Shown in pieces: positions 1 to 8,647 of a stretch of DNA of 64,000 bases. The stretch comes from Bacteriovoracaceae bacterium UBA3083 (GTDB lineage Bacteria; Bdellovibrionota; Bacteriovoracia; Bacteriovoracales; Bacteriovoracaceae). The notes under the pieces were generated by a model. That model did no database searches and was not told where the DNA came from. It saw nothing but the letters and a program-made list of their open reading frames with translations. The stretch's first letter is position 1; every line of letters begins with the position of its first letter. The translations under genes and the position numbers were made by a program. Location: the NCBI GenBank assembly GCA_002366565.1, contig DFBJ01000009.1:124001-188000 (forward strand), read 5' to 3'.

Positions 1-2
1 CA

Positions 3-293
3 CTTAGTGAAGGTCGAGTCGCCGGTTTCTCTATGCATATGATGGATGAAAAAATAGATAATGGAGATATTATAAAAGTTGTAGAAGTCTCTTCAACAGA
101 AAAAAACTATTTTAAATACCTTTCGCTGACTGAAGATTATGAAGTTAAGGCCATTGTTGAATTACTTGACTACATCTCATCTCACAATCGGCTCCCTGAA
201 GGTTTTAAAAATAAAAGTGAAGAGAGCATATACACAAAGACCCCAGACATTAAAGCAGTGAAGAAATATATAAAGAAAGGAATAACCTTATGA
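3..293 (+). CDS. Formyltransferase family protein, C-terminal part (5' end outside window)
   Basis: The reading frame is open from the first bases of the window, so the start lies upstream and only about 96 residues are visible. The stretch GFSMHMMDEKIDNGDII resembles the folate-dependent formyltransferase motif H-x-x-D-x-x-x-D-x-G-x-I of the PurN/Fmt/ArnA N-terminal fold, including the second Asp that is catalytic in the family. The short tail ending in KAVKKYIKKG resembles stand-alone sugar or amine formyltransferases rather than full Met-tRNA formyltransferase with its C-terminal domain. The stop overlaps the next start (ATGA), so it is translationally coupled to the hydrolase/adenylase gene and probably belongs to the same pathway. 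The substrate cannot be read from this fragment. Confidence 0.65.
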   Translation, partial: LSEGRVAGFSMHMMDEKIDNGDIIKVVEVSSTEKNYFKYLSLTEDYEVKAIVELLDYISSHNRLPEGFKNKSEESIYTKTPDIKAVKKYIKKGITL

Positions 294-2635
294 GTTCATA
301 TGTTGTTTATCATGGTTCACCAGGAACTAGTGAAGACTTTAATTTTTTGAAAGAAAAACTTAAAGAGACCACACTGTTAAAAAGAGGTGAACAAAAAAAT
401 GCCGATATATATATAGGTTATTCTTTTGGAAGTTACTTTGCTTTAAGAGATTTTATAAATAACCCAGATGCAAAAAAACTAATATTAATAGCTCCATATT
501 TATACGCAGATAAACTAGGATTTTTAAAAAAAATACTTATTAAAAATGCGATTACTTCTAAAATTCTCATAGAGAAAATGAGTGAAACAATTATTGAAGA
601 GCTCTTAATTAAGTCCTCATCACCTCAAGTTGTATCGGATGAGTATCGAGCAATTGCAGAGAAGTATAAGTCTGTTGCTGTATTGAGAGAAGCCGCACTA
701 GAGAAGGAAGTTTCACAAGAGAGTATAGTAGATCTCTGTAAGAAGGCCTCTGAGAGAGAAGTTCATATAATATGGGGAGATAGTGATCAATCATTAACTC
801 AAGAACATGTAGAGAAGATAAAAAATAACTTAATTGCAGATGAAGTAATATTTAAGGATGCTGGACATGCTATTCCTTGGACTCATCAAGATCAGTTGAT
901 TGAAGAAATATTAAAGAAGTCTACAACTTCTAAAGAGGGAAAGACTGGTTATTATGAAGGCGAAGATAGTCGAAACAATGTTGCAACCTTTTTGAAAGAA
1001 CATGTGAAGTCCAATCCTAATAAAAGTGTTCTGACTTGGGTAGACCTTCAAAAAATAGGTAGCTGGAGTGGTAACTTAAATGACCCTCTTCCTCATGAGT
1101 CAATAAGTGTAAAAGATCTAGACCAACTTGTTTCAAGAATATCAAATGGGCTCTTAAACTTAGGGATTGAAAAAGGGGATAGAGTTATCATCTTTATCCC
1201 AATGTCCTTGCAGTTATATGCTGCTATGTTTGCTTTACAAAAGATAGGTGGAATCGCGGTATTCTTAGATAGTTGGGCAAGAAGGGATCAGATGGGTGTA
1301 AGTGCTGAGACTGCAGCGCCTAAAGCCATTATCTCTTTAGAAAAAGCTTTTATGTATTTAAAAGATGTTAAAGAAATTGGAGCAATCCCTCTAAAAGTTT
1401 CAGTAGGTCCTACAGAGGGAGAGTATGACGCCTCTCTTGAAGAGTTGATGAAGTTTGATCTAAATGAAGAAGTAACTCCTGTTGAAAAAGAGCACACAGC
1501 TCTAATTACTTTCACGACAGGAAGCTCTGGGAAGCCAAAGGGGGCTGATAGATCGCACAGATTCTTATCTGCTCAACACTATGCTTTGAATAGGCATATT
1601 CCTTATATTGAATCAGACGTAGATTTACCTGTATTTCCAATCTTCTCTCTTAATAACCTCGCTGCGGGTGTAACAACAGTAATCCCTGCGATTGATGTTG
1701 GAGCACCTTCTGAGAAGGACCCTCTAATTTTAATTGCACAGTTCTTAACGATGAAGGTTACCTGTACAACACTATCTCCATCTCTGTTGAATGCTGTAAG
1801 CGCTTTTTGCTTGAAAAATAATTTAAAGTTAAATGGTCTAAAGAGAATTGTTACTGGTGGTGCACCTGTATCTAGAGACGATGTGAAAAGGATTAAGGAA
1901 GCTGCACCTAATGCTGAAATCTTAGTCTTATATGGGTCTACTGAAGTTGAACCAATGGCGCATATTGAAGCAAAAGAGATGCTAGCTGAAAAAGAGAATA
2001 CAGATCCAGAAATTGTAGAGCCAGGAGTAAATGTTGGTAAGTTCGATTCTGGGCTAGAAGTAAAATATATTAAAATATTTGAGAACCCTCTCTCTGTTGG
2101 TAAAGAAGAGGATTGGAATGAGTTGGAAGTATCCAAGGGAAGCCCTGGGGAAATAATCGTTTCAGGAGAGCATGTTTGCCACAATTACTATAATAATGAA
2201 GAGGCCTTTAAAAAGACAAAGATTGTAGATAATAAAGGGAGAGTTTGGCATAGGACAGGAGACATTGGTTTTGAAGACGATCGTGGTGATCTCTGGTTAG
2301 TGGGAAGAGTTCATAATGCAATTAATAGAAAAGGTGAATACTGCTTTCCTGTGCGAGCTGAAATCATAATGAAGAGAATTCCACTTATTCTTCACGCGGC
2401 TTATCTTGGAGTTGATGACTCTGAACTTGGTGAAAAGCCAATTGCTGTATTTTCAGTCAATGATGAAAGTAAAGTAGAAGAGGCAAAGAAGGAAGTTGAG
2501 AGACTGCTTGAAAAGAATAAAGTAGTTTATGACGATATCATTCATGTTGATAAAATCCCAATGGATCCAAGACATCACTCTAAAGTCGAGTACCATGTTC
2601 TAAGAGCAACATTAAAGGAATTAGGTAAAATATAA
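290..2635 (+). CDS. Fusion of alpha/beta-hydrolase and OleC-like AMP-binding (adenylating) enzyme
   Basis: A 781-residue protein with two parts. Residues about 1-210 look like an alpha/beta-hydrolase: nucleophile elbow GYSFGS, then WGDSDQSL (acid) and DAGHAIPW (His). Residues about 225-781 are an ANL-superfamily adenylating enzyme: P-loop TFTTGSSGKPKG, then YGSTEVEPMAHI and WHRTGDIGFEDD. The segment FPIFSLNNLAAGVTTVIPAI and the GGAPV element recall OleC, the olefin beta-lactone synthetase, more than ordinary acyl-CoA ligases; this is recollection of family pattern, not a search. OleB-OleC fusions are known in actinobacteria, but OleB uses an Asp nucleophile whereas this domain has Ser, so the hydrolase may act as a thioesterase or lactonase. 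Neighbours are a formyltransferase, a UbiA-type enzyme and a PEP-synthase-like protein. An ordinary fatty acid CoA ligase is the main alternative. Confidence 0.8.
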   Translation: MSSYVVYHGSPGTSEDFNFLKEKLKETTLLKRGEQKNADIYIGYSFGSYFALRDFINNPDAKKLILIAPYLYADKLGFLKKILIKNAITSKILIEKMSETIIEELLIKSSSPQVVSDEYRAIAEKYKSVAVLREAALEKEVSQESIVDLCKKASEREVHIIWGDSDQSLTQEHVEKIKNNLIADEVIFKDAGHAIPWTHQDQLIEEILKKSTTSKEGKTGYYEGEDSRNNVATFLKEHVKSNPNKSVLTWVDLQKIGSWSGNLNDPLPHESISVKDLDQLVSRISNGLLNLGIEKGDRVIIFIPMSLQLYAAMFALQKIGGIAVFLDSWARRDQMGVSAETAAPKAIISLEKAFMYLKDVKEIGAIPLKVSVGPTEGEYDASLEELMKFDLNEEVTPVEKEHTALITFTTGSSGKPKGADRSHRFLSAQHYALNRHIPYIESDVDLPVFPIFSLNNLAAGVTTVIPAIDVGAPSEKDPLILIAQFLTMKVTCTTLSPSLLNAVSAFCLKNNLKLNGLKRIVTGGAPVSRDDVKRIKEAAPNAEILVLYGSTEVEPMAHIEAKEMLAEKENTDPEIVEPGVNVGKFDSGLEVKYIKIFENPLSVGKEEDWNELEVSKGSPGEIIVSGEHVCHNYYNNEEAFKKTKIVDNKGRVWHRTGDIGFEDDRGDLWLVGRVHNAINRKGEYCFPVRAEIIMKRIPLILHAAYLGVDDSELGEKPIAVFSVNDESKVEEAKKEVERLLEKNKVVYDDIIHVDKIPMDPRHHSKVEYHVLRATLKELGKI

Positions 2636-3550
2636 GTGGAAAGGTTTAATTCAAATCATTCAGATAGAGAATATCTAAAAGATAGGTATAAATGGATTCA
2701 ATTCTTTATTGAGAGATTCGATCCATTTAGTCATCTTGTGATGATTTCACTTTTTATTGCTGGTCATATGAGCCTAGTGAAAGAAGTGGATGTTAAAAGT
2801 GCACTACTCTTATTTACTGGAACAACTATATTCTTTTTTAAATTGAGATGTTTTGATGAAGTGAAAGATCTAGATTTAGATATGAAGATTAATCCCGATA
2901 GACCTCTTCCTAGAGGACTTCTTTCTGTATTTGATATGAAAGATGCTATCATTTTGTGCTTTCTCTTTGAGAATATAATTTTTTATACAATTGGAGTTAA
3001 TGCTGGAATTGCTATGAGTATTGCATCTCTTTACTCATTTATTATGTATAAAGAATTTTTCATGGGCGCATGGTTTAGAGACAAATTAACAAGCTATGCT
3101 ACGGCTCATACTCTCGTAACAATTCTTTTGAGCTTAAGCCTTTTTTGTGCACTTTCAGGGGATTCATTCTACTCGTTAGGAATTAAGGAATATTGCTTCG
3201 CTATTGTGAGCTGGCTTCTTTTTAATATTTTTGAATTAGGAAGAAAAACATTTCTTCAAAGTGAAGAAAGAGATCAAGTTGAATCCTATTCTAAAGTATG
3301 GGGAAAAGGTGGAGCCGTTATATTGGTAGCTACTCACGCTTGTGTTGCTGAAGTAATTCTAACTCTAGGTGTAGGTCTATCATCTAATTTCGCTAATATA
3401 TACTTTAATAGCTGTTTTGCAGTATTTGTACTTCTTGGTATTTACTTTCTTACTAAGAAGAGTGGAAAGAGTGGAGTCTTATTTAGAGGATATTCCTCAT
3501 TTTATATTATCTTAATTTATTCAGGCGTTATTGTTGAGAAATTACTCTAG
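2636..3550 (+). CDS. UbiA-family membrane prenyltransferase-like protein
   Basis: A 304-residue polytopic membrane protein that starts with GTG directly after the stop of the upstream gene. The first aspartate-rich motif is DEVKDLDLDMKINPDRPLPR, matching the UbiA pattern (D-x3-D-x3-D followed by PDRP). The second conserved region, ELGRKTFLQSEERDQVESYS, replaces the usual second Asp-rich motif with the E/R-rich form seen in some UbiA-like proteins of unknown substrate. About eight hydrophobic segments follow one another. UbiA enzymes transfer prenyl groups from prenyl diphosphate to aromatic or lipid acceptors in the membrane. The acceptor here is unknown. Ubiquinone or menaquinone biosynthesis genes are not nearby, so a dedicated role in this cassette is more likely than UbiA or MenA itself. 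Confidence 0.75.
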   Translation: MERFNSNHSDREYLKDRYKWIQFFIERFDPFSHLVMISLFIAGHMSLVKEVDVKSALLLFTGTTIFFFKLRCFDEVKDLDLDMKINPDRPLPRGLLSVFDMKDAIILCFLFENIIFYTIGVNAGIAMSIASLYSFIMYKEFFMGAWFRDKLTSYATAHTLVTILLSLSLFCALSGDSFYSLGIKEYCFAIVSWLLFNIFELGRKTFLQSEERDQVESYSKVWGKGGAVILVATHACVAEVILTLGVGLSSNFANIYFNSCFAVFVLLGIYFLTKKSGKSGVLFRGYSSFYIILIYSGVIVEKLL

Positions 3551-3558
3551 GAAATATT

Positions 3559-6234
3559 ATGCTTTTAATTAATAAGAAGACGACAAAAAATTTTGCAAAG
3601 AAGCAGGCCGGTGGAAAAGGGTATAATCTATATCTTCTAGCAAAGAAAGGAATTAACGTTCCTGCTTTCTCTGTCATTCCGTCATATCTCTTTGAAGATT
3701 TTATCGAAAGAAATAAATTAGATGAAAAAATAAGAAAGTCTTTGAGCAATGAGAGCTTTAAAGATGCCGCTGAGGAAATTGAGAAAATTATCTTAAGCGG
3801 AACTTTTATTGGTCCAGAAGAAGAGGCAATATATACTCTTATTAAGTCATTTTCTGGAACTCACTTCTCAGTGAGATCAAGTGCTGGTGATGAGGATGGG
3901 GGAGAACATTCCTATGCTGGACAGCTATCTTCCTATCTCTATATCTCTTCATTGGAGAAATGTTTAGAGTCCATTAAGAAGTGTTGGGCATCTGCATTTT
4001 CTGAAAGATGTCTCGTGTATAGAAAGGAAAACTCAATTGAATTAGAGAAAATTCTCGTATCTGTTGTAATACAGGAGATGATCGACCCGGATGCTAGTGG
4101 AGTTGTATTTACTTGTAACCCTGTGACTAATAATGTTGAGGAGTTAATGGTTAACTCTGTTTACGGAGTTGGTGAAGGTTTAGTTTCTGGTTTGCTTGAA
4201 GGTGATACCTATATAATCTCCAAGGGAGACCGCTCTCTTGTTAGTAAAGAAATTGTTGAGAAAGAAAAAGCTCTTAAGGGAGATTTTGAAAACGAGAAAA
4301 TTTTTGAAGTTGAAATTAGTGAAGAAAAAAGAAATATAGACTCTTTAACTCCTGAGCAGTTAGATGAACTTTCACAAATATCTATTCAGATTGAAGAAAT
4401 CTATCAATGTGCTCAAGATATTGAGTGGGCAATAAAAGACGGTTCTATTTATATACTCCAGACAAGACCTGTCACAACACTTACAGCAACAACTAAAGGA
4501 ATTTTAAATCTTTGGGATAATTCGAATATTGTAGAAAGTTATGGTGGGATGACTAAGCCATTAACATATGGATTTGCTAGATATGTATATAACCAAGTTT
4601 ACATACAGTTTTGTGAAGTTTTGATGGTGCCTCAAAGTCATATAAAAGAGATGAACTTCTTTCTAAAGAATATGCTCGGACTCTTTTATGGAAGGGTTTA
4701 TTACAATCTCTTCAATTGGTATAAGTTAACTAGTATTCTTCCTGGGTATAAGTTTAATCGTCAATTTATGGAAACAATGATGGGAACTAGTGAGTCTTTA
4801 GGCGATGAGATTGCAGAGAGAATAAAACCTCCTAAATTTCATAATAGTTTTGGATCTAGAATTAGAAAGTTTTTGACTGGGTTTAAGTTCTTCTATTTTC
4901 ATTTAAATATTCAAAATATAGTTGATAAGTTTTTAACTGACTTTCATGCTATTTACGATGTTTATAGAAAGAAAGATTATTATTCAATGACTGCTGATCA
5001 GATTTATGATGAATATATGGGTCTAGAGAAAGATATTCTTTGGAAATGGCATGCTCCAATAATTAATGACTTTCTTTGTATGGTTCATTTTGGTGTTTAT
5101 AAAAAACTAACTGAGAAGTGGTTAGATCACTTAGGTCAAAATTTTCATAATGACTTACTTGCTGGAAACGGAAACCTTGAATCTGCTGAGCCAACAAAAC
5201 AGTTAATTCGTCTTTCTGGAATTGTTGTTAAAACTGAAGGCCTTAAAGACTTTATTTTTTCGACAAAGAATGAGTTCTTACTAGAAGCCTTGAATCAATC
5301 TGAATTTCAAGAATTCTATTCTCTTGTGTCTACGTACTTAGATAAGTATGGATTTAGATGTATGAGTGAGATGAAGCTTGAACAAAAAGATATGCACTTA
5401 GAGCCAAAACTCTTTTTTGTATTCTTAAAGAATATTATTAATTCGGGACAGATAGATCTAGCTGAATTTGAAAAGAGAGAACATGAAATTAGAGAGAATG
5501 CTGAGAAGCTTCTAAGAGAGAATATCTCTGGTATCAAAGGGGTGATTTACTCATGGTCTCTGAAGCACGCACGAAAGGCCGTGATGAATAGAGAGAATAC
5601 TCGTTTCTGTAGAACTAGAATTTACGGTGTTGTGAGATCTATGTTCTATGCAATGGGAGAGAACTTTGCAAAGAATGGAATCATAGATAAGGATGAGGAT
5701 ATTTTCTTTTTAGACCTTGAAGAGTTGAAAGGGGCCTTTGAAGGTACAAATTCTGTGCAGAACTTAAAAATGATTATTGAAGATAGAAAGAAAGAGTATG
5801 CAGGATATGAGGACAGTGAACCTGAAAGTCGATTCATGACTAGAGGGCCTGTATATTGGAAGAACAATCACTTCCCAGCACCTGTTGTTATTGATTCAAA
5901 TATTGAACTTAAAGAAAATGAAATGCTGGGACTTGGTTGTTGCCCAGGTATTGTTGAAGGAGTTGTTAAAGTTATTCTTTCTCCCGATGATAATCTAGAG
6001 CTTAATGGAGAGATCCTAGTTACGCATAGAACTGATCCTGGATGGATTCCTCTTTATCCTTCTGCAAGTGCACTCTTAGTTGAAAGGGGTGGTTTACTAT
6101 CTCACTCAGCAATTGTTGCTAGAGAAATGGGTCTTCCTACAATTGTTTCCATTAAAGGGCTAACGAAGAGGCTTGAGACTGGAATGAAAATTAGGATAAA
6201 TGGTGAGTCTGGATTAATTGAGATTTTAGATTAA
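3559..6234 (+). CDS. PEP-synthase-like phosphotransferase lacking the PEP-binding barrel
   Basis: An 891-residue protein. Residues about 1-310 are a pyruvate phosphate dikinase/PEP-synthase ATP-binding domain: KQAGGKGYNLYLLAKKG, then HFSVRSSAGDEDG, and QTRPVTT closing the domain. Residues about 310-780 are a large mostly helical middle region opening with LWDNSNIVESYGGMTKPLT. Residues about 785-891 are the swivelling phosphohistidine domain with GGLLSHSAIVAREMGLPTIV, where the His should be phosphorylated. PEP synthase has a C-terminal PEP/pyruvate TIM barrel; it is absent here. The order ATP domain, variable domain, His domain, and the length, match rifampicin-phosphotransferase-type enzymes, which transfer the beta-phosphate of ATP to a small molecule. 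The target here is unknown; the preceding pathway product is a plausible substrate. It is the last gene before a strong terminator. Confidence 0.8.
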   Translation: MLLINKKTTKNFAKKQAGGKGYNLYLLAKKGINVPAFSVIPSYLFEDFIERNKLDEKIRKSLSNESFKDAAEEIEKIILSGTFIGPEEEAIYTLIKSFSGTHFSVRSSAGDEDGGEHSYAGQLSSYLYISSLEKCLESIKKCWASAFSERCLVYRKENSIELEKILVSVVIQEMIDPDASGVVFTCNPVTNNVEELMVNSVYGVGEGLVSGLLEGDTYIISKGDRSLVSKEIVEKEKALKGDFENEKIFEVEISEEKRNIDSLTPEQLDELSQISIQIEEIYQCAQDIEWAIKDGSIYILQTRPVTTLTATTKGILNLWDNSNIVESYGGMTKPLTYGFARYVYNQVYIQFCEVLMVPQSHIKEMNFFLKNMLGLFYGRVYYNLFNWYKLTSILPGYKFNRQFMETMMGTSESLGDEIAERIKPPKFHNSFGSRIRKFLTGFKFFYFHLNIQNIVDKFLTDFHAIYDVYRKKDYYSMTADQIYDEYMGLEKDILWKWHAPIINDFLCMVHFGVYKKLTEKWLDHLGQNFHNDLLAGNGNLESAEPTKQLIRLSGIVVKTEGLKDFIFSTKNEFLLEALNQSEFQEFYSLVSTYLDKYGFRCMSEMKLEQKDMHLEPKLFFVFLKNIINSGQIDLAEFEKREHEIRENAEKLLRENISGIKGVIYSWSLKHARKAVMNRENTRFCRTRIYGVVRSMFYAMGENFAKNGIIDKDEDIFFLDLEELKGAFEGTNSVQNLKMIIEDRKKEYAGYEDSEPESRFMTRGPVYWKNNHFPAPVVIDSNIELKENEMLGLGCCPGIVEGVVKVILSPDDNLELNGEILVTHRTDPGWIPLYPSASALLVERGGLLSHSAIVAREMGLPTIVSIKGLTKRLETGMKIRINGESGLIEILD

Positions 6235-6239
6235 AAAAA

Positions 6240-6265
6240 AGGCCCTTTTAAGGGCCTATTTTTTT
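6240..6265. terminator. Bidirectional rho-independent terminator
   Basis: A seven-base-pair stem (AGGCCCT at 6240-6246, AGGGCCT at 6251-6257) with a four-base loop is flanked by an A-run on the left and a T-run on the right. It can therefore end transcription of the plus-strand cassette and of the convergent minus-strand gene that begins at 6683. Confidence 0.9.
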
Positions 6266-6683
6266 ATTTATTGTGAATTAAGATTTTGATTTGGTGACGG
6301 AAGATAACTTCGATCTTATCTCCATCTATTGTCTTATCAACAACACCTGGACCAAACTTTGAGTGATCAATAATATCACCTTGAGCAAATTGTCCACGGA
6401 TTGAATACTCTTGAGACTTAGTCGTCGCAGAGTTGATTGCTTCCATCCAAAGATCAGCAACTGAAGTTGTTGTCTTAGATGTTTTTCTTGTTGTTTTCTT
6501 TCTTGTTGCTGCTTTCATTTTCACTGCAGATGGGTCTTTATAAGCATGTGTATCTTTACACGTTCTACATTCTACTCTGTGAATTGTCTGTGCGTCTTTC
6601 ATAGCAACGATCATGTGTGCTAATGTTAGTTTACATTTTGAGCAATAGGAAAGAATCTCTTTTCCTACATTTAAATCAGACAT
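6264..6683 (-). CDS. Zinc-ribbon plus Tudor-like domain protein
   Basis: A 139-residue protein. The N-terminal part carries two CxxC pairs (C14/C17 and C39/C42), expected to bind one zinc. A Lys/Thr-rich linker follows (about residues 55-72). The C-terminal part, GDIIDHSKFGPGVVDKTIDG, is the small beta-barrel pattern seen at the C terminus of UvrD/PcrA helicases, where it binds RNA polymerase. The architecture suggests a nucleic-acid or RNA-polymerase associated factor, but no function can be assigned. The gene lies tail-to-tail with the cassette and divergent from uvrC. I recall similar zinc-ribbon/basic-linker/barrel proteins in myxobacteria, which I could not check. Confidence 0.75.
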   Translation of the reverse strand: MSDLNVGKEILSYCSKCKLTLAHMIVAMKDAQTIHRVECRTCKDTHAYKDPSAVKMKAATRKKTTRKTSKTTTSVADLWMEAINSATTKSQEYSIRGQFAQGDIIDHSKFGPGVVDKTIDGDKIEVIFRHQIKILIHNK

Positions 6684-6705
6684 TCTGATACCTTTGTTTT
6701 TGATT

Positions 6706-6714
6706 TGTTATAAT
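6706..6714 (+). promoter_or_regulatory. Putative extended -10 promoter for uvrC
   Basis: TGTTATAAT fits the extended -10 consensus (TG-n-TATAAT) about 65 bases before the uvrC start, in the divergent gap with the zinc-ribbon gene. No good -35 box is visible, as is usual for extended -10 promoters. Confidence 0.4.
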
Positions 6715-6778
6715 GAATTGTTAGTCAGATAGAATATAAAGAACTTCGAACAAAGTAAAGACGGAACGCAACGCAAAT

Positions 6779-8641
6779 ATGCAGAATAAACTACTAATAA
6801 AAGCTAAAACTCTACCAAATAAAGCAGGCTGTTACCTAATGAAGAGGATTAGGTCAGGTGAAGAAACTGTATTATATGTGGGTAAAGCAAAAAACTTGAG
6901 AAATAGAGTCTCTAGCTATTTTAATAACTCCGTTAAGTCCCCAAAAACAGAAATTTTAGTCTCTCATATAAACGATTTTGATTTTATTATGACAGAATCT
7001 GATGCTGAGGCATTTGTTCTTGAGAATAACCTGATTAAGAAGTTTTCGCCCAAATATAATATTCGTTTAAAAGACGATAAATCTTATCCATATATCAGTG
7101 TGGATCTAAATGAAGACTTTCCAAGACTTATTTACGAAAGAAGGCCTAAAAAGAAGAAGGGTGTTGAGATATTTGGACCATTTGTTGTTGGTAGTAATAT
7201 TTCTGAAATAATAAGAATTTTAACAAAATCCTTCACTTTACGAGACTGCTCACTAAAGGATTTTAATTCAAGAAAAGAGCCTTGTTTACTATACCAGATG
7301 AAGCAATGTACTGCTCCTTGTGTTGATCTAATCTCAAAGGATGATTATAGAGGTGACCTTGAGCTTGCTTTGAGCTTCTTTCGTGGAAATGGTGAGAAGG
7401 GATTAAGAGAATTAGAAAAGAAAATGATGAACTTTGCAGAAGCTGAACTTTTTGAAAGTGCTGCAATGTTGAGAGATAATATTGAGACTCTAAATACATT
7501 TTTAAATTTTTCAAAACAAAAGAATGCGGAAATGTCTCATGGTGTTCGTAATGTTGATATACTTGCTTATCATGTGGGTGAAATTGAAGTTGATATTTCT
7601 CTATACATGATGCGAGAAGGTGTTCTCCTTGGTCATAAGAACTTCCACTTTCCATCGATAGATTGTAGTGATGAGTTTGATGATGAAGTTGCACAATATA
7701 TTTTTCAGTATTATTCATCTACAATTGATAAATTGCCCGATAGAGTTATAACCAGTTTCTCAAAAGATCTGAATGAGACTCTTCATCAGGCCTTCAAAAA
7801 AGTTCATAATCTAGATATTAAATGTTCTACACCTGGTAAGAAGTTTGCTTCTTTAATGAAGTTAACTCAAGACCATGCATTTGAGCATCAAAGAGTAAGA
7901 ATATTAAATGAAGATAGCACTTATGTAGGGTTAAATAAGCTAAAGGAGCTTCTTTCACTTAAAGAGAGACCAGTGGTTCTTGAATGTTACGATATTGCTA
8001 TTTTTCAAGGTAAGTCTCCTACAGCATCTCAAATTGTATTCAATGATGGAAGAGCTGATAAGAAGTCATATAGACATTATCATTTAGAGGAAAGACCTGA
8101 GGGAAATAATGACTTTGCAATGATGAGTGAAGTTATTAATAGAAGAATTAAGAAAGGAAAACTTCCTGATGTATTTGTAGTTGATGGTGGGTTAGGGCAA
8201 GTAAATATATTTTTAGAAGCCTTAAAGGATCACAACGTTTCGGTTCCTGTAGTGGGGATTGCTAAATCTAAAGTGGATAAGAAATCAAACTTTCAATCTA
8301 AAGAAGTTGTAAGAAGCGAAGAGAGACTTATTATTCCAGGAAGGTCTAATCCGTACCAACTTATGAGGTGTAAATCTTTGTTTCGTATAGTCACTCAAAT
8401 GAGAGATGAGGCGCATAGATTCTCTAGGAGACTTCATCATAAAGAAGAGAAGAAGAAGCTCATTACTAGTTGGATTGATCAAGTAGAAGGTGTCGGTCCT
8501 GTTACTAAGAAGAAAATTTTAGCTAATTTGGATCTTTCAATAAAGGATTTAAAATTATTAAGTGAAATTGAGATTCAGGAGCATTTTGAGGTTTCAAGTA
8601 AAATAGCTAAGGCCATAGCAAAAACTCTGGCCTCATACTAA
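6779..8641 (+). CDS. uvrC: Excinuclease ABC subunit C
   Basis: A 620-residue protein, normal UvrC length. It makes the dual incisions around bulky DNA lesions together with UvrA and UvrB. Domains in order: GIY-YIG nuclease (residues about 11-90, with KAGCYLM and VLYVGKAKNLRNRV), a cysteine-bearing linker (EPCLLYQMKQCTAPCVD), the UVR helix pair that contacts UvrB (about 210-240), the RNase H-like second nuclease (ECYDIAIFQGKSPTAS, VDGGLGQ), and a C-terminal helix-hairpin-helix (VEGVGPVTKKKIL). The gene is monocistronic here and converges on a small zinc-ribbon gene. The Shine-Dalgarno sequence upstream of the ATG is weak, but an ATG followed by MQNKLLIKAKTLP fits the family N terminus. Confidence 0.97.
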   Translation: MQNKLLIKAKTLPNKAGCYLMKRIRSGEETVLYVGKAKNLRNRVSSYFNNSVKSPKTEILVSHINDFDFIMTESDAEAFVLENNLIKKFSPKYNIRLKDDKSYPYISVDLNEDFPRLIYERRPKKKKGVEIFGPFVVGSNISEIIRILTKSFTLRDCSLKDFNSRKEPCLLYQMKQCTAPCVDLISKDDYRGDLELALSFFRGNGEKGLRELEKKMMNFAEAELFESAAMLRDNIETLNTFLNFSKQKNAEMSHGVRNVDILAYHVGEIEVDISLYMMREGVLLGHKNFHFPSIDCSDEFDDEVAQYIFQYYSSTIDKLPDRVITSFSKDLNETLHQAFKKVHNLDIKCSTPGKKFASLMKLTQDHAFEHQRVRILNEDSTYVGLNKLKELLSLKERPVVLECYDIAIFQGKSPTASQIVFNDGRADKKSYRHYHLEERPEGNNDFAMMSEVINRRIKKGKLPDVFVVDGGLGQVNIFLEALKDHNVSVPVVGIAKSKVDKKSNFQSKEVVRSEERLIIPGRSNPYQLMRCKSLFRIVTQMRDEAHRFSRRLHHKEEKKKLITSWIDQVEGVGPVTKKKILANLDLSIKDLKLLSEIEIQEHFEVSSKIAKAIAKTLASY

Positions 8642-8647
8642 TTAAAA

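Noticed and set aside
3559..6234. Annotation as phosphoenolpyruvate synthase (ppsA)
   Set aside because: The C-terminal PEP/pyruvate-binding barrel is absent and a large variable middle domain separates the ATP and phosphohistidine domains.
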